Source: Peribacillus folii (GTDB lineage Bacteria; Bacillota; Bacilli; Bacillales; DSM-1321). Taken from it: a stretch of DNA of 64,000 bases. The notes under the pieces are model-generated. The model did no database searches. It had not been told where the DNA came from and worked only from the letters and a program-made list of their open reading frames with translations. Below are positions 41,186 through 50,736 of the stretch, in pieces. Each line of letters begins with the position of its first letter. Positions within the stretch are counted from its first letter, which is position 1. Location of the stretch: NCBI RefSeq assembly GCF_030271255.1, contig NZ_JASJOM010000011.1, positions 93,685-157,684 of the forward strand, given 5' to 3'. A program made the translations under genes and the position numbers.

Positions 41186-41228
41186 CTGTCATGGCTCACT
41201 TATTTGACCGGCCAGCTCATGATTTTTG

Positions 41229-41963
41229 TTATAGCACCTTACCCAAGAAGGATTTGGTTCTTTCATGCTGAGGATTGCCGAATAATTCACCAGGTTCATT
41301 TTCTTCAACAATGTACCCGCCATCCATGAAAATGACGCGGTCACCGACTTCGCGGGCAAAGCCCATCTCATGCGTGACGACGACCATTGTCATGCCCTCC
41401 TTGGCAAGCTGCTTCATTACCTCTAAAACATCCCCGACCATTTCAGGATCAAGTGCTGAAGTAGGCTCGTCGAATAGCATGATCTTTGGATTCATTGCCA
41501 GTGCCCTTGCGATCGCGACCCGCTGCTTTTGTCCGCCGGAAAGCTCCCCTGGATAGCTGTTAGCCTTTTCCCGCAAGCCCACCTTATCCAATAGCTCTAG
41601 CGCCAATTTACCGGCCTCGGCTTTCTCGGTGGCACGGATCTTGATCGGGCCCAATGTGATGTTTTCGAGCACGGTCTTATGAGGAAATAGATTGAAATGC
41701 TGAAAGACCATGCCAACCTCTTGCCGCACTTTATTTATATTGATTTTCCCTTTCGGATCGGTGATATTATGTCCGTTTACGATCACTTCACCGCCTGTAA
41801 CCTCCTCTAGAAGGTTCAGGCATCTTAAAAATGTACTTTTTCCAGATCCAGAAGGCCCGATTACACAAATGACTTCCTTTTCCTGCACTTCTGCATTAAT
41901 ATCTTTTAAAACTTCTACAGCTCCAAAGGATTTTCTCAAATTCTTTACAGTAATGATGCTCAT
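41229..41963 (-). CDS. Polar amino acid ABC transporter ATP-binding protein
   Basis: 244 residues. Walker A GPSGSGKS is at 36-43, then the signature [15 protein letters not shown] and Walker [14 protein letters not shown]. GlnQ/ArtP-type ATPase for import of a polar amino acid. It overlaps the permease gene by 4 bp. It is paralogous to tcyN in this window but belongs to a separate transporter. Confidence 0.9.
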   Translation of the reverse strand: MSIITVKNLRKSFGAVEVLKDINAEVQEKEVICVIGPSGSGKSTFLRCLNLLEEVTGGEVIVNGHNITDPKGKININKVRQEVGMVFQHFNLFPHKTVLENITLGPIKIRATEKAEAGKLALELLDKVGLREKANSYPGELSGGQKQRVAIARALAMNPKIMLFDEPTSALDPEMVGDVLEVMKQLAKEGMTMVVVTHEMGFAREVGDRVIFMDGGYIVEENEPGELFGNPQHERTKSFLGKVL

Positions 41964-42604
41964 CGCACTTGGACCCTCCTTTCAATGAAATTGGCAATAA
42001 GGGTGATCAGATAAATGATGATAAAGTAAATGACACCTACGACCAGCCAGATCTTGAATGCCTCAAACGTTGCCGAAGCTTGAATCTGGCCTTGCTGCGT
42101 TAAATCGGCGATCCCGATGACCGACAATAAGGATGTATCTTTCAAGCTAATGATCGATTGGTTCGTTATTGTAGGGAGCATCCGCCTGAAGGCTTGCGGC
42201 AGCACGACATAGCGCATCGTTTGAGTTCCTGTGAACCCGATTGACCTTGCCGCCTCCGTTTGGCCTTTATCGATGGATTGTATCCCCGCTCTTATTATTT
42301 CAGCAAAATATGCTCCCGCATTGATCGCAACGGTGATGATTCCCGCTGTCGTACTGTTCAATGAAATGATATTCAGTGAATTCACTCCGAAATAAATAAA
42401 AAACAGCTGCACGATGAACGGTGTCCCTCGTATTGCATCCACATAAATCTTTGCGATCCAGTTCAAGATCTTGATAGGGGCAAGTCGCAGCAGAGCGACT
42501 ACTAAACCAATCAAAAAACCGAGGATAATGGCAATCACAAAGATGTAAAGCGTCACCTGAAGCCCTTTTACCAACATAGGTAAAGCCGCAGCTATAATAT
42601 CCAT
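41960..42604 (-). CDS. Polar amino acid ABC transporter permease
   Basis: About 214 residues with five membrane helices. The docking loop has [20 protein letters not shown] (about 130-149). A single permease gene means it works as a homodimer. The ATG at 42604 is 8-9 bases after GGAGGG; the GTG three codons earlier is too close. Substrate probably glutamine, arginine or another polar amino acid. Confidence 0.88.
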   Translation of the reverse strand: MDIIAAALPMLVKGLQVTLYIFVIAIILGFLIGLVVALLRLAPIKILNWIAKIYVDAIRGTPFIVQLFFIYFGVNSLNIISLNSTTAGIITVAINAGAYFAEIIRAGIQSIDKGQTEAARSIGFTGTQTMRYVVLPQAFRRMLPTITNQSIISLKDTSLLSVIGIADLTQQGQIQASATFEAFKIWLVVGVIYFIIIYLITLIANFIERRVQVR

Positions 42605-42627
42605 ACCTTTCACCCCTCCGAAAAAGA

Positions 42628-42648
42628 AAGCGCGCCTTAGGCGCGCTT
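42628..42648 (-). terminator. Partial terminator inside the ABC operon
   Basis: AAGCGCGCC and GGCGCGCTT form a perfect 9-bp stem with a 3-base loop, followed on the minus strand by TTTCTTTTT. It lies between the binding-protein gene and the permease gene. Such a hairpin lowers expression of permease and ATPase relative to the binding protein. Confidence 0.75.
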
Positions 42649-42662
42649 ATTGAGCCTTTAAT

Positions 42663-43439
42663 CTATTCAGCAAGATACGTTTTTATGATTTCATCATACT
42701 TGCCGTCTTTTTTGAGATTGGCAAGTCCATCATTTATTTTCTTCAATAGTTCTTTGTTTTCGCCTTTCAATACAGCAATTCCATACTGGTCCCCATTCAA
42801 GCGGTCACCTACGGTTTTCAAGCCAAGGTCTTTTTGGGCGATGGCATAGGAGATGACGGGATAATCTTCGATGAGTGCATCGGCATTACCATTCGAAACT
42901 TCCTGGAACATCGCTGGAGAATCATTGAACTGGACCACTTTAATCTTTAATTTACTGGCATTATCCTGTGCGTATTTAGCACCGGTTGTCCCTTTTTTGA
43001 CCGCTACTGTCTTCCCTTTTAGGTCAGCAACCGATTTAGTGGTCTTGTTATCTTTTGTAACCACGACAGTCAGGCCAGCATCGAAATACGGTGTCGAGAA
43101 ATCAACAATTTTTTTTCTATCTTCGGTAATGCTCATGCCTGCAATGGCCACATCAAGCTGATTGGCCTGCATGGCTGGAATGATTCCGCCGAAATCCATT
43201 GGAGATAGCTTGATTTTGAAATTCTGGTCTTTCGCTATTGCCTTGATTAAATCAATATCAATGCCTTTATATTCGTTTCCTTCTTTGAATTCAAACGGTG
43301 GATATGTCGTATCCACGCCAACTTTATATACTTTTTCATTTTCCTTTTCCTCACCTGCATTTTTCCCATCATTGCTCCCACATGCGGAGATAAAGATGGT
43401 CAAAATCAAAAACAAACTAAGTAAACCAAGTTTCTTCAT
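42663..43439 (-). CDS. Polar amino acid ABC transporter substrate-binding lipoprotein
   Basis: 258 residues, solute-binding protein family 3. The signal ends in the lipobox FISAC (C at about 20), followed by a lysine- and glutamate-rich linker. GVDTTYPPFEFKEGNEYKG is the usual start of the ligand domain. The ATG at 43439 follows GGAGTG; a start 20 codons earlier would add a non-signal sequence. First gene of the ABC operon. Confidence 0.9.
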   Translation of the reverse strand: MKKLGLLSLFLILTIFISACGSNDGKNAGEEKENEKVYKVGVDTTYPPFEFKEGNEYKGIDIDLIKAIAKDQNFKIKLSPMDFGGIIPAMQANQLDVAIAGMSITEDRKKIVDFSTPYFDAGLTVVVTKDNKTTKSVADLKGKTVAVKKGTTGAKYAQDNASKLKIKVVQFNDSPAMFQEVSNGNADALIEDYPVISYAIAQKDLGLKTVGDRLNGDQYGIAVLKGENKELLKKINDGLANLKKDGKYDEIIKTYLAE

Positions 43440-43534
43440 TGAAATCACTCCAATTCTTTGTTTTCGTGATAATAAATAATTCTCCCTATAATATAGCATA
43501 AGAATAAAGTATTATAATATGAATTTTTCGAATA

Positions 43535-43559
43535 AATATTATTTTCTTCAAATAATATT
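43535..43559. promoter_or_regulatory. 10-bp AT-rich inverted repeat, operator candidate
   Basis: AATATTATTT and AAATAATATT form a perfect inverted repeat with a 5-bp spacer, about 96 bp upstream of the binding-protein start codon. A TATATT-like -10 element lies between it and the gene. It could bind a regulator of the ABC operon. In AT-rich DNA such repeats also arise by chance. Confidence 0.35.
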
Positions 43560-43651
43560 TATGGATGTTTTTCCCACCCCCTCAAAATTACCGGCATCTT
43601 AATATGAAAAAGGCCGCATATGGCGAAAACTTCATGAAAAGGAGACATGCA

Positions 43652-43921
43652 ATGAGCAAAACAGATAAAAGAAATAAATTATTGGAAGAACCCTTCACTT
43701 ATATCCTTACAAAAAAAGCGACCATAATCATTTACTTCAATAAGAAGCAAATCAAGATCGTAAAAGCGAAAGAAGCCGAACGGCTGATAAAAAAACTGAA
43801 TGACTGTGCAGACAACAGATGGGAGGTCCAATTACTTCTCGCCAAAATTACGGGTAACTTTAAACACGGAAATGAAAAAGTCAGTCGGAATGAAAGCAGG
43901 AGAAACGCCACTTATAAATAA
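43652..43921 (+). CDS. Small basic protein of unknown function
   Basis: 89 residues, strongly basic (many K and R), with a central hydrophobic strand pattern ATIIIYFNKKQIKIVKAKEA and no cysteine pair, signal peptide or membrane helix. The ATG at 43652 has AAAGGAG at 8 bases. Upstream in-frame ATGs lack a site. No family recognised. It stands alone, divergent from the ABC operon. Confidence 0.6.
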   Translation: MSKTDKRNKLLEEPFTYILTKKATIIIYFNKKQIKIVKAKEAERLIKKLNDCADNRWEVQLLLAKITGNFKHGNEKVSRNESRRNATYK

Positions 43922-44014
43922 GGAAGATAATGGATAAAAAACCATTTCAGATTCTTCGAAAATATTTTTGTTGAGCTATTTTAAATCATTAATATTTCAA
44001 GATCCGAACCGATA

Positions 44015-44131
44015 TAGTTGTTATCTAAATCCTGAGACTTTGAAGGACTATCCGTATATGGGCGCTTGGATAGTTTGGAGTCAGTAGCGCAACCGGCTAA
44101 TTAAACGTTATGTTTAGTTGGCTTTTTTTTT
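44015..44131 (+). promoter_or_regulatory. Structured leader with terminator before the chemoreceptor gene
   Basis: ACTATCC (44048-44054) pairs with GGATAGT (44067-44073), flanked by CTGAGACT and GGAGTCAG, which can extend the stem. Then GGCTAATTAAAC (44095-44106) pairs with GTTTAGTTGGCT (44112-44123), followed by eight or more T. The chemoreceptor ATG follows 30 nt later. A structured element plus terminator before an MCP gene is the layout of cyclic-di-GMP riboswitches, but I do not find the GEMM consensus, so the class is open. Confidence 0.45.
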
Positions 44132-44162
44132 CGGGATTATTAACTGATTGAGGAGTTTGACC

Positions 44163-45701
44163 ATGAATAAATTCAAAGGAAATTATTTAATGTTGCTGTT
44201 TAGTGGAGGAACGGTTTTAATGGCGATTTTCATCCACATCCTGCACAGGTACACGGGGTTTCTGCAAGACTATCTTATTATGCGGGGAATAGCTCAGCTC
44301 CCTTCTCACCTTACGTTTTCTTTATTCATATTGTTTGTACTGCCTATCCTATTCTTCGTTATGGCCAGTATTTTCTATAAGAAAAATATAAATCATCCAT
44401 TGCTGCCGCGGTTCATCACGCTCTGCCTCACCTTTTCATCCATATCGATGATAGCCGGGGGAAATGGTTTGATTGAATATCATTTTTCAATTTTCATGGT
44501 CATTGCTTTGATTGCTTTCTTTGATTCCATCCAGCTTGTCCTGTTGAGTACGATGATTTTTGCCATACAACACCTGGCAGGTTACTTCATATTTCCGGAG
44601 CTCCTTTGCGGAACATCCAATTATGCGTTTTCGCTTCTGTTGGTCCACGCTGTTTTTTTAATTTTGACTAGCGGGGCAACAATCGTCCTGCTTTTACATA
44701 AAAAGTCGATGAAAAAAACCCTATCGGAGCAAAACAGCAAAATCGAGCAAAAAACCTTGGAGCTGCTTACGGCATTGGATATGATGTCACAAGAAATGCT
44801 GCTTGTCTCCTCGGAAATTAAGGGAACGAGTCAGGAAACAAATAGTGCTTCAGCCCAAATTAATGCCAATATCCAGGGCATGGCTCTAAAAACGGAGCGC
44901 AATCTGGACCTGACGGAAGCCAATATGATGAAGCTGAAGAGCATGGAGGAACAGGTCCTTGACCTTGGCAAGCGCACGAATGAGGTTTCCGACAACTCGG
45001 TTTCGACCAGCGGTCATGTGGATGCAGGTCAACAGTTGATGAAGAAGCTTCATATCCAATTTGAATTAGTCAATGAACATGTATCAGAGTTGGCAGGGAC
45101 GTTCAACCGATTTAAACAGCGGATCCAGGAAATCGAACAATTCACAATCATGATAAACCGTATTTCCGATCAGACTAATCTTTTAGCTCTTAATGCCTCC
45201 ATAGAGGCAGCACGTGCGGGAGAAGCCGGAAAGGGATTTGCAGTCGTTGCGGAAGAAGTCAGGAACCTCGCTAACCAGTCGGATTTATCTGCACAGGAAA
45301 TTGTCCGTGTTGTCAGTAAAATTCAAGACGAAACGGAATTGATCCAGCAGCAAGTGGAATATTCAATCATGAATGTGGAAAAAGGAGCGAAAATCGCGAA
45401 TGAATCGCAGCTGGTATTCGGATCGATTTATTCTTCCAACGAAGGTGTGAACCAGCTATTGCGTCTCTACCAATCAAGCATATCTCAATTGACGGAGACG
45501 AACAGGACCATTCATGATGTATTTGAGTCCATCCTCCATGATTCACGGGAATCTCGTTGCGCAAACCAGCAAATCGCGACTTCTACAAGTGAACAAGCAT
45601 TGTTAATGGACTCTTTGATGAAGCAATCTCTCCATCTTGAGGATCAAGCAAAACAAGTGATGGATTTGGTTATCAATCTAAATCAAAAAGCTTCATCTTG
45701 A
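44163..45701 (+). CDS. Methyl-accepting chemotaxis protein with a membrane-embedded sensor
   Basis: About 512 residues. Six membrane helices fill the first 190 residues with no large extracellular domain and no HAMP domain visible. Then comes a long coiled-coil signalling domain with the hairpin tip core [20 protein letters not shown] and [13 protein letters not shown] (about 350-385). It would signal to CheA/CheW; the stimulus may be sensed within the membrane. The ATG at 44163 follows GAGGAG; a TTG five codons earlier overlaps that site. Confidence 0.88.
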   Translation: MNKFKGNYLMLLFSGGTVLMAIFIHILHRYTGFLQDYLIMRGIAQLPSHLTFSLFILFVLPILFFVMASIFYKKNINHPLLPRFITLCLTFSSISMIAGGNGLIEYHFSIFMVIALIAFFDSIQLVLLSTMIFAIQHLAGYFIFPELLCGTSNYAFSLLLVHAVFLILTSGATIVLLLHKKSMKKTLSEQNSKIEQKTLELLTALDMMSQEMLLVSSEIKGTSQETNSASAQINANIQGMALKTERNLDLTEANMMKLKSMEEQVLDLGKRTNEVSDNSVSTSGHVDAGQQLMKKLHIQFELVNEHVSELAGTFNRFKQRIQEIEQFTIMINRISDQTNLLALNASIEAARAGEAGKGFAVVAEEVRNLANQSDLSAQEIVRVVSKIQDETELIQQQVEYSIMNVEKGAKIANESQLVFGSIYSSNEGVNQLLRLYQSSISQLTETNRTIHDVFESILHDSRESRCANQQIATSTSEQALLMDSLMKQSLHLEDQAKQVMDLVINLNQKASS

Positions 45702-45706
45702 GTTGT

Positions 45707-45732
45707 AACCCGCATTTCAGGGAATGCGGGTT
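45707..45732 (+). terminator. Terminator after the chemoreceptor gene
   Basis: AACCCGCATT and AATGCGGGTT form a 10-bp stem with a 6-base loop, 5 bp after the stop codon. A short T run follows. Confidence 0.8.
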
Positions 45733-45807
45733 TTCGTCATCTTCCAACTGAAACGGAGCGCTCGTCGACACTCTCCTACACTCCCATTCTTTCATCATCA
45801 AAAAAAA

Positions 45808-45832
45808 TGACCCCGCAGAAATGCCGGAGTCA
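45808..45832 (-). terminator. Terminator of the M20 peptidase operon
   Basis: On the minus strand TGACTCCGGCA pairs with TGCGGGGTCA (one bulge, one wobble), followed by eight T. It lies 6 bp after the stop codon at 45839. Confidence 0.8.
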
Positions 45833-45838
45833 TACAGT

Positions 45839-46981
45839 TTAACTGCTATATTCTTTTACGATCGCCGTGAAAAGTTCAATCGCATCAGCGAAGACATCCT
45901 CGTCGATATCAAATTTTGGATGATGATGCGGGTATGCACTCTTTTCGCTGTTCATTCCCACAAAGATAAACGCCCCTGGCTTCTTCTGCAAGTAATAGGA
46001 AAAATCTTCTGCTCCCATATATGCGTCAACCGTTTGGAAACGTCCCTCACCAAACGTTTTTCGAATGACCGTTTCCGCATATGCGGCCTCTTTCGGATCA
46101 TTCACAAGTGGAGGTGTCCCTACGATGAAGTCAATTTGCCCTTTTGCACCAAAAGTTTGGCAAAGACCTTCCGTGATTTTAACCATTTGCTGTTGGATCG
46201 TTTTTACTGACCCTACTGATAGGGCGCGGATGGTTCCGATTAGCTTCGCAGTATCGGGAATCACATTATAGGTGCTGCCGCCTTCGATTTGTCCCACCGT
46301 CAACACTCCAGAGTGAACAGGATCGAGCTTGCGGCTGATGATTCCTTGGTATGCTTGGATTAAATGAGAAGCAATATAAATCGGATCGACCGTTTCATGC
46401 GGTGTTGCTCCGTGACCGCCTGAGCCTTGGATTCTCACTTCAAAGTCATCTACTGAGGCCATTGCTGCCCCTGCCTTCAAGCCCATCCTTCCCTTTTCCA
46501 TGCTTTGCCATAAATGAATGCCAAAAATCGTATCCACATTATCCAGCACACCCATTTTAATGAGACGGTCGGCACCACTTGGCGTAATTTCCTCTGCCGA
46601 TTGGAATATGAATAGGATGTTTGGTTCCACTTCATTCCCAGGTTGCTTGAACCATTCGGCTGCCGCAAGCAGGATGGCCGTATGACCGTCATGTCCGCAA
46701 GCATGCGAGACACCCCTTACCTTGGAGATATACGGTTTATCGCCCTCCTCAAGGATGGGCAATGCGTCGATGTCTGCACGAAGGGCAATCGTTTTCCCGC
46801 CCTTCGTTCCCTTCATATAACCAATGACGCCGGGCGGCTCGAAATCCAGGATCTCGATATCCAATAATTCCAGTCGCTCACGTATGAATTTCGTCGTTTC
46901 CCACTCGCTGCCAGACAGCTCTGGATTTTCATGAAGGTAGCGCCGGTCCGCTACCGCCTGCTTCGCTAACGTTTCAAACAT
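45839..46981 (-). CDS. M20 family amidohydrolase
   Basis: 380 residues. Metal ligands in HACGHDGHTA, in FQSAEEITPSG, in GIHLWQS and in MGAEDFSYY, with GSGGHGATPH for dimer contact and substrate binding. The family includes N-acyl-amino acid and hippurate deacylases. It lies 18 bp after a YfcC-type transporter gene, so import and deacylation of an N-acylated amino acid or a small peptide is likely. Paralog of sndA in this window. Substrate not determined. Confidence 0.88.
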   Translation of the reverse strand: MFETLAKQAVADRRYLHENPELSGSEWETTKFIRERLELLDIEILDFEPPGVIGYMKGTKGGKTIALRADIDALPILEEGDKPYISKVRGVSHACGHDGHTAILLAAAEWFKQPGNEVEPNILFIFQSAEEITPSGADRLIKMGVLDNVDTIFGIHLWQSMEKGRMGLKAGAAMASVDDFEVRIQGSGGHGATPHETVDPIYIASHLIQAYQGIISRKLDPVHSGVLTVGQIEGGSTYNVIPDTAKLIGTIRALSVGSVKTIQQQMVKITEGLCQTFGAKGQIDFIVGTPPLVNDPKEAAYAETVIRKTFGEGRFQTVDAYMGAEDFSYYLQKKPGAFIFVGMNSEKSAYPHHHPKFDIDEDVFADAIELFTAIVKEYSS

Positions 46982-46999
46982 GTGAAAAAAATCTCCTTC

Positions 47000-48400
47000 C
47001 TAAAATGGCCCGTATTTCATCCATTCTGCCACAACTAATAATAACGCACACACGATCAATTGAATAATGAAAAAAGGGATATACCATTTCACCCATTTGT
47101 TCCATGGAATTCCCGCTATCGTAAGAGAAGCGATGAGCGCACCATTCGTCGGGAATAAGGTAGCCGCAATTCCATCCCCGAATTGAAAGGCAAGCACAGC
47201 CGTTTGCCTTGTCACACCTACAAGGTCTGCAAGAGGTGACATCAAAGGCATCGTAAGAGCAGCCTGTCCGCTTCCTGAAGGGACCAAGAAGTTAATGATG
47301 ATTTGTAAAATCATCATGCCCACTGCAGTAAACGCCGAAGGCACCATATTCAATAAATCTGAAGCATAATAAAGGATTGTATCCATCAATCCACCTGATT
47401 CAAAAATGACAAGGACTCCTTGCGCCAAACCGATAATGATGGCACCGCCAATCAGTTCCGCGGAACCTTTCACAAAGCTATCGGCAATGGTGGATGGCGA
47501 TAGTTTACCGATTATACCCATGATGATGCCAAACATCAAAAACAGACCGGCGATCTCGGTAATATACCACTCATATTTCATCACCCCGTAAATCAAAATG
47601 ATGAAGTTAAGTAAAAATACACCCAGTACCGCTTTATGACGGAAAGACATGTTCACAGCTGGCTGTTGCTTGATATCCTGATTTAAACGCCCGAATTTCC
47701 CGTAAATGCCAAGTTCCGGATTCTGCTTCACCTTCATCGCATGGCGATAAACGAAAATGACAGCCATGATATAGAAAATACCGAATACGATCAGACGATA
47801 GCCGATGCCAGAAAAGGTCGGCAGCTCTGCGATGCCCTGTGCAACGCCTACTGTAAAAGGATTCATGAATCCAGCGGTAAAGCCCATCGAGGCACCGACC
47901 ACGACGATCGCGAAGCCTGTTACCGCATCAAAGCCTAAAGCGATCGTCAGCGGCACAAGCAAACCTACATAAACTGCCGTCTCATCAGACATTCCCATCG
48001 TTGCGCCACAAATCGCAAAAAACAGCATCAAGACCGGAATGATCAATTTCTCGCGATTTGCCATCTTTCGGGCAAAAGATGTTATAAACGTATCGAGTGC
48101 CCCTGTTGCGCTAATGATGCCGAATACCCCGCCAATGATTAAAACGAAGAAAATCGTCCCTGCACCGTTGACCATGCCTGTATGAATATCACTGAACAGC
48201 TCCAAAAGCCCCACTGGCTCACTGTCGATGAATCTAAATGTTTCCGGATCGATGACGCTGCGTCCGTTAACATCAACCGTTTCATATTTGCCTGCAGGAA
48301 CAATATATGTCAAAACCGCCGCAATGACGATTAACGAGAAAACTAACACATGCGCATTAATACCCGTTTTCTTTTTATTACCCTTTTTTCCTTTAAACAT
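47000..48400 (-). CDS. YfcC family membrane transporter
   Basis: 466 residues with 11-12 helices, of the YfcC/DcuC-related family. Family marks: an extended region after helix 1 (IVPAGKYETVDVNGRS), then IGGVFGIISATGALD and the conserved GMSDETAVYVGLLVP. Members are annotated as basic amino acid or C4-dicarboxylate transporters. The ATG follows AAGGAG with long spacing (12). First gene of the operon with the M20 peptidase. Confidence 0.85.
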   Translation of the reverse strand: MFKGKKGNKKKTGINAHVLVFSLIVIAAVLTYIVPAGKYETVDVNGRSVIDPETFRFIDSEPVGLLELFSDIHTGMVNGAGTIFFVLIIGGVFGIISATGALDTFITSFARKMANREKLIIPVLMLFFAICGATMGMSDETAVYVGLLVPLTIALGFDAVTGFAIVVVGASMGFTAGFMNPFTVGVAQGIAELPTFSGIGYRLIVFGIFYIMAVIFVYRHAMKVKQNPELGIYGKFGRLNQDIKQQPAVNMSFRHKAVLGVFLLNFIILIYGVMKYEWYITEIAGLFLMFGIIMGIIGKLSPSTIADSFVKGSAELIGGAIIIGLAQGVLVIFESGGLMDTILYYASDLLNMVPSAFTAVGMMILQIIINFLVPSGSGQAALTMPLMSPLADLVGVTRQTAVLAFQFGDGIAATLFPTNGALIASLTIAGIPWNKWVKWYIPFFIIQLIVCALLLVVAEWMKYGPF

Positions 48401-48823
48401 CTTTTGTCAAAACTCCTTAATCCAAAAGTTAACTCTTATATCATTCATTCTGTAAATTATTATTTTTAAATAACTATACATATAATTCTATATTAATACA
48501 ATCCTATTTTATATAGTATTTTTAGTAGGTTTTAGTAATGACTGTATTTAAAGTGATATCTTTAAATAATAATATATTTCTGAATTTTTCATATACAGTA
48601 ATTTGGAATAAGAGGGCGGAAAAAGAAACAGATTATCCCTTTTCCTGAAAATAGGAATTCGCCATAAACCGCCCAATCATTTCGTCAGATTTTCGTTTAT
48701 ATCGGGTGCTTTCGGCTGCTAATTCTCCATAAAAACAGGCTGATACGAAAACGCTCGGAAGTGGATGTAGAGGTCTCCGGATTGAGCGAATGGCTTGTTC
48801 AATTCATGCACAAATACAGGAAA

Positions 48824-48850
48824 AAGGCTTGAGCCAATGGCCCAAGCCTT
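48824..48850 (-). terminator. Terminator of the DUF1456 gene
   Basis: AAGGCTTG and CAAGCCTT, extended by inner GCC/GGC, form the stem; T runs lie on the minus strand. The stretch 48401-48820 holds an AT-rich promoter zone and no gene I can support. Confidence 0.7.
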
Positions 48851-48939
48851 CTTTCTAAATGCTTTTTTCGGACTGTGTTTTAAAAAACGCCGCATCACTA
48901 TTTTGATAATGTGGGGCAGCCCCGCTTCTTCGCCGAACC

Positions 48940-49455
48940 TTATCCCCTGTATTTATAAGCTAATCCTTTTAAGAAGTTCCTCGCATATTTATCGCCGCAC
49001 TCTTTATAGTTCCTATGCCCGACTTTTCGTAAGATGGCGCTCAATTCCCCTTTGGTTATCATGACTCCCGCTTCATACAGGATGTCAATCACGTCCTCAC
49101 TGGTCAACGACAGGGCTATTTTCAATTTCTTCAGCAGAATATTATTCATGCTTTCCTTGTTCCTTGGAGCTGGTGCCGAACTTTCGGGCTGGTTCGGCTT
49201 TGGCTCTTGCTTCCCTCTTTTAAAAATGATCAAGCCATTTAAAAAGGACTCCAACATCATGTTATTGCAATTTATGCCCTCATGATCGATATCATCTTCG
49301 TAGTCATCATCAAAACCATCTTTTGGTTTTGTGAGCATCTCCATGACTTCTTCCCTTGTCACGTCAATATCCCCAAGTTTGAATATCTCTACCATATCTT
49401 TATTTTTTATGTCGAGCGCATACCTTAACCGGATTAATATATCATGATTATGCAT
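48940..49455 (-). CDS. DUF1456 family protein (YehS-like)
   Basis: 171 residues with two DUF1456 repeats. The first starts NHDILIRLRYALDIKNKDMV (about 3-22) and the second NNILLKKLKIALSLTSEDV (about 103-121), joined by an acidic and proline-rich linker. Each repeat is a small helical domain of unknown function, found in many bacteria. ATG start without a strong ribosome site (AGGAGG lies 5 bases before). Confidence 0.85.
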   Translation of the reverse strand: MHNHDILIRLRYALDIKNKDMVEIFKLGDIDVTREEVMEMLTKPKDGFDDDYEDDIDHEGINCNNMMLESFLNGLIIFKRGKQEPKPNQPESSAPAPRNKESMNNILLKKLKIALSLTSEDVIDILYEAGVMITKGELSAILRKVGHRNYKECGDKYARNFLKGLAYKYRG

Positions 49456-49528
49456 TCATTGACCTCCTGTTTCTTTCTCATTTTTTCACAGTACCTTCAT
49501 TATTTCACAAATGGATGGGAATAAACAC

Positions 49529-49572
49529 AGCTGAAAATCCGGGACCCAATACGGATACCCGGATTTTCAGCT
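49529..49572. terminator. 15-bp perfect inverted repeat between Dus and DUF1456 genes
   Basis: AGCTGAAAATCCGGG and CCCGGATTTTCAGCT pair perfectly across a 14-base loop. It lies 25 bp after the Dus stop codon. No separate T run follows, but the distal arm contains TTTT. Probably the Dus terminator. Confidence 0.55.
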
Positions 49573-49596
49573 TCGTCACGACAAACCTTTTGAGAG

Positions 49597-50577
49597 TTAC
49601 ATCATTTCACTGTCGCCGTTTTGTTTTGAAAAGTTATCAAGCAATGCCCTGACGTCATCTGTTGATTTCGTATTCATAAGTTGGTTTCTTAATTCACCAG
49701 CTCCGCGGAATCCTTTGACATAAATTTTGAAAAAGCGATGAAGACCTGTTATGGAACGTGGCAGCACTTCCGCATATTGATCTTGAAGATCAAGCTGCAG
49801 TCTTAAAAGATCAAGGTACTCTTTACTGCTATGCTCTTTTGGTTCTTTTTCAAAAGCGAATGGATTCTTAAAAATGCCCCGCCCGATCATAACGCCATCA
49901 ATCCCATATTTTTCAGCAAGCTGCAGCCCGGTTTGACGGTCCGGAATGTCTCCATTGATTGTTAGCAGCGTATTGGGTGCAATGCGGTCCCGTAATTTTT
50001 TGATTTCCGGAATCATCTCCCAATGGGCATCCACTTGGCTCATTTCCTTTCTTGTCCGTAAATGAATGGAAAGGTTCGCTATATCCTGTTTCAGGATATG
50101 CGTCAGCCACTCCTCCCACTCATTGATATCCTCAAAGCCAAGTCGAGTTTTCACACTGACAGGCAGCCCGCCCGCTTTGGCTGCTTGAATAAGGTCTGCC
50201 GCAACGTCTGGACGCAGAATCAGGCCGCTTCCTTTCCCTCTCGATGCCACATTCGGTACGGGGCAGCCCATATTGATATCGATTCCCTTGAATCCCAATT
50301 CTGCCATGCCAATACTCATTTGACGGAAATACTCGGGATTATCCCCCCAAATATGTGCCACCATTGGCTGTTCATCTTCTGTAAACGTCAAACGCCCACG
50401 GACACTTTTCATCCCCTCTGGATGACAATAGCTATCCGAGTTTGTAAACTCTGTGAAAAATACATCCGGTCGCCCGGCTTCACTTACCACATGACGAAAA
50501 ACAACATCTGTGACATCTTCCATCGGTGCAAGTACAAAAAATGGCCGTGGTAAATCACGCCAAAAATTATCTATCAT
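49597..50577 (-). CDS. tRNA-dihydrouridine synthase
   Basis: About 326 residues, FMN-dependent TIM-barrel enzyme that reduces uridine in tRNA. Seen: [11 protein letters not shown] at the start, the catalytic cysteine in [25 protein letters not shown], and the FMN phosphate loop [16 protein letters not shown]. The start at 50577 ([14 protein letters not shown]) fits the domain start of relatives; ribosome sites around it are weak and a start 13 codons earlier is possible. It is not the dusB in the usual folate operon and has a divergent tail. Confidence 0.87.
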   Translation of the reverse strand: MIDNFWRDLPRPFFVLAPMEDVTDVVFRHVVSEAGRPDVFFTEFTNSDSYCHPEGMKSVRGRLTFTEDEQPMVAHIWGDNPEYFRQMSIGMAELGFKGIDINMGCPVPNVASRGKGSGLILRPDVAADLIQAAKAGGLPVSVKTRLGFEDINEWEEWLTHILKQDIANLSIHLRTRKEMSQVDAHWEMIPEIKKLRDRIAPNTLLTINGDIPDRQTGLQLAEKYGIDGVMIGRGIFKNPFAFEKEPKEHSSKEYLDLLRLQLDLQDQYAEVLPRSITGLHRFFKIYVKGFRGAGELRNQLMNTKSTDDVRALLDNFSKQNGDSEMM

Positions 50578-50705
50578 TTCAAACTCAAATCCTCTCACTA
50601 TGGATATAACCTCCATATTCTACTTTTTCACGTATAGGAAAATCATTCTCAAAAAAAGCAAGCTATGGATTTCGACTGGATCTTCCTAGATTAATTAATA
50701 AGGAA

Positions 50706-50736
50706 AAGGCAACTCCCGAAACGGGTTAGTTGCCTT
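50706..50736 (-). terminator. Terminator of the RumA-type methyltransferase gene
   Basis: AAGGCAACT and AGTTGCCTT pair, with an inner CCC/GGG stem, followed on the minus strand by TTTTCC. The hairpin begins inside the last codons of the gene. Confidence 0.75.

Noticed and set aside
44015..44131. Cyclic-di-GMP (GEMM) riboswitch before the chemoreceptor
   Set aside because: The expected conserved words of the GEMM-I consensus are not found; kept only as an unclassified structured leader.
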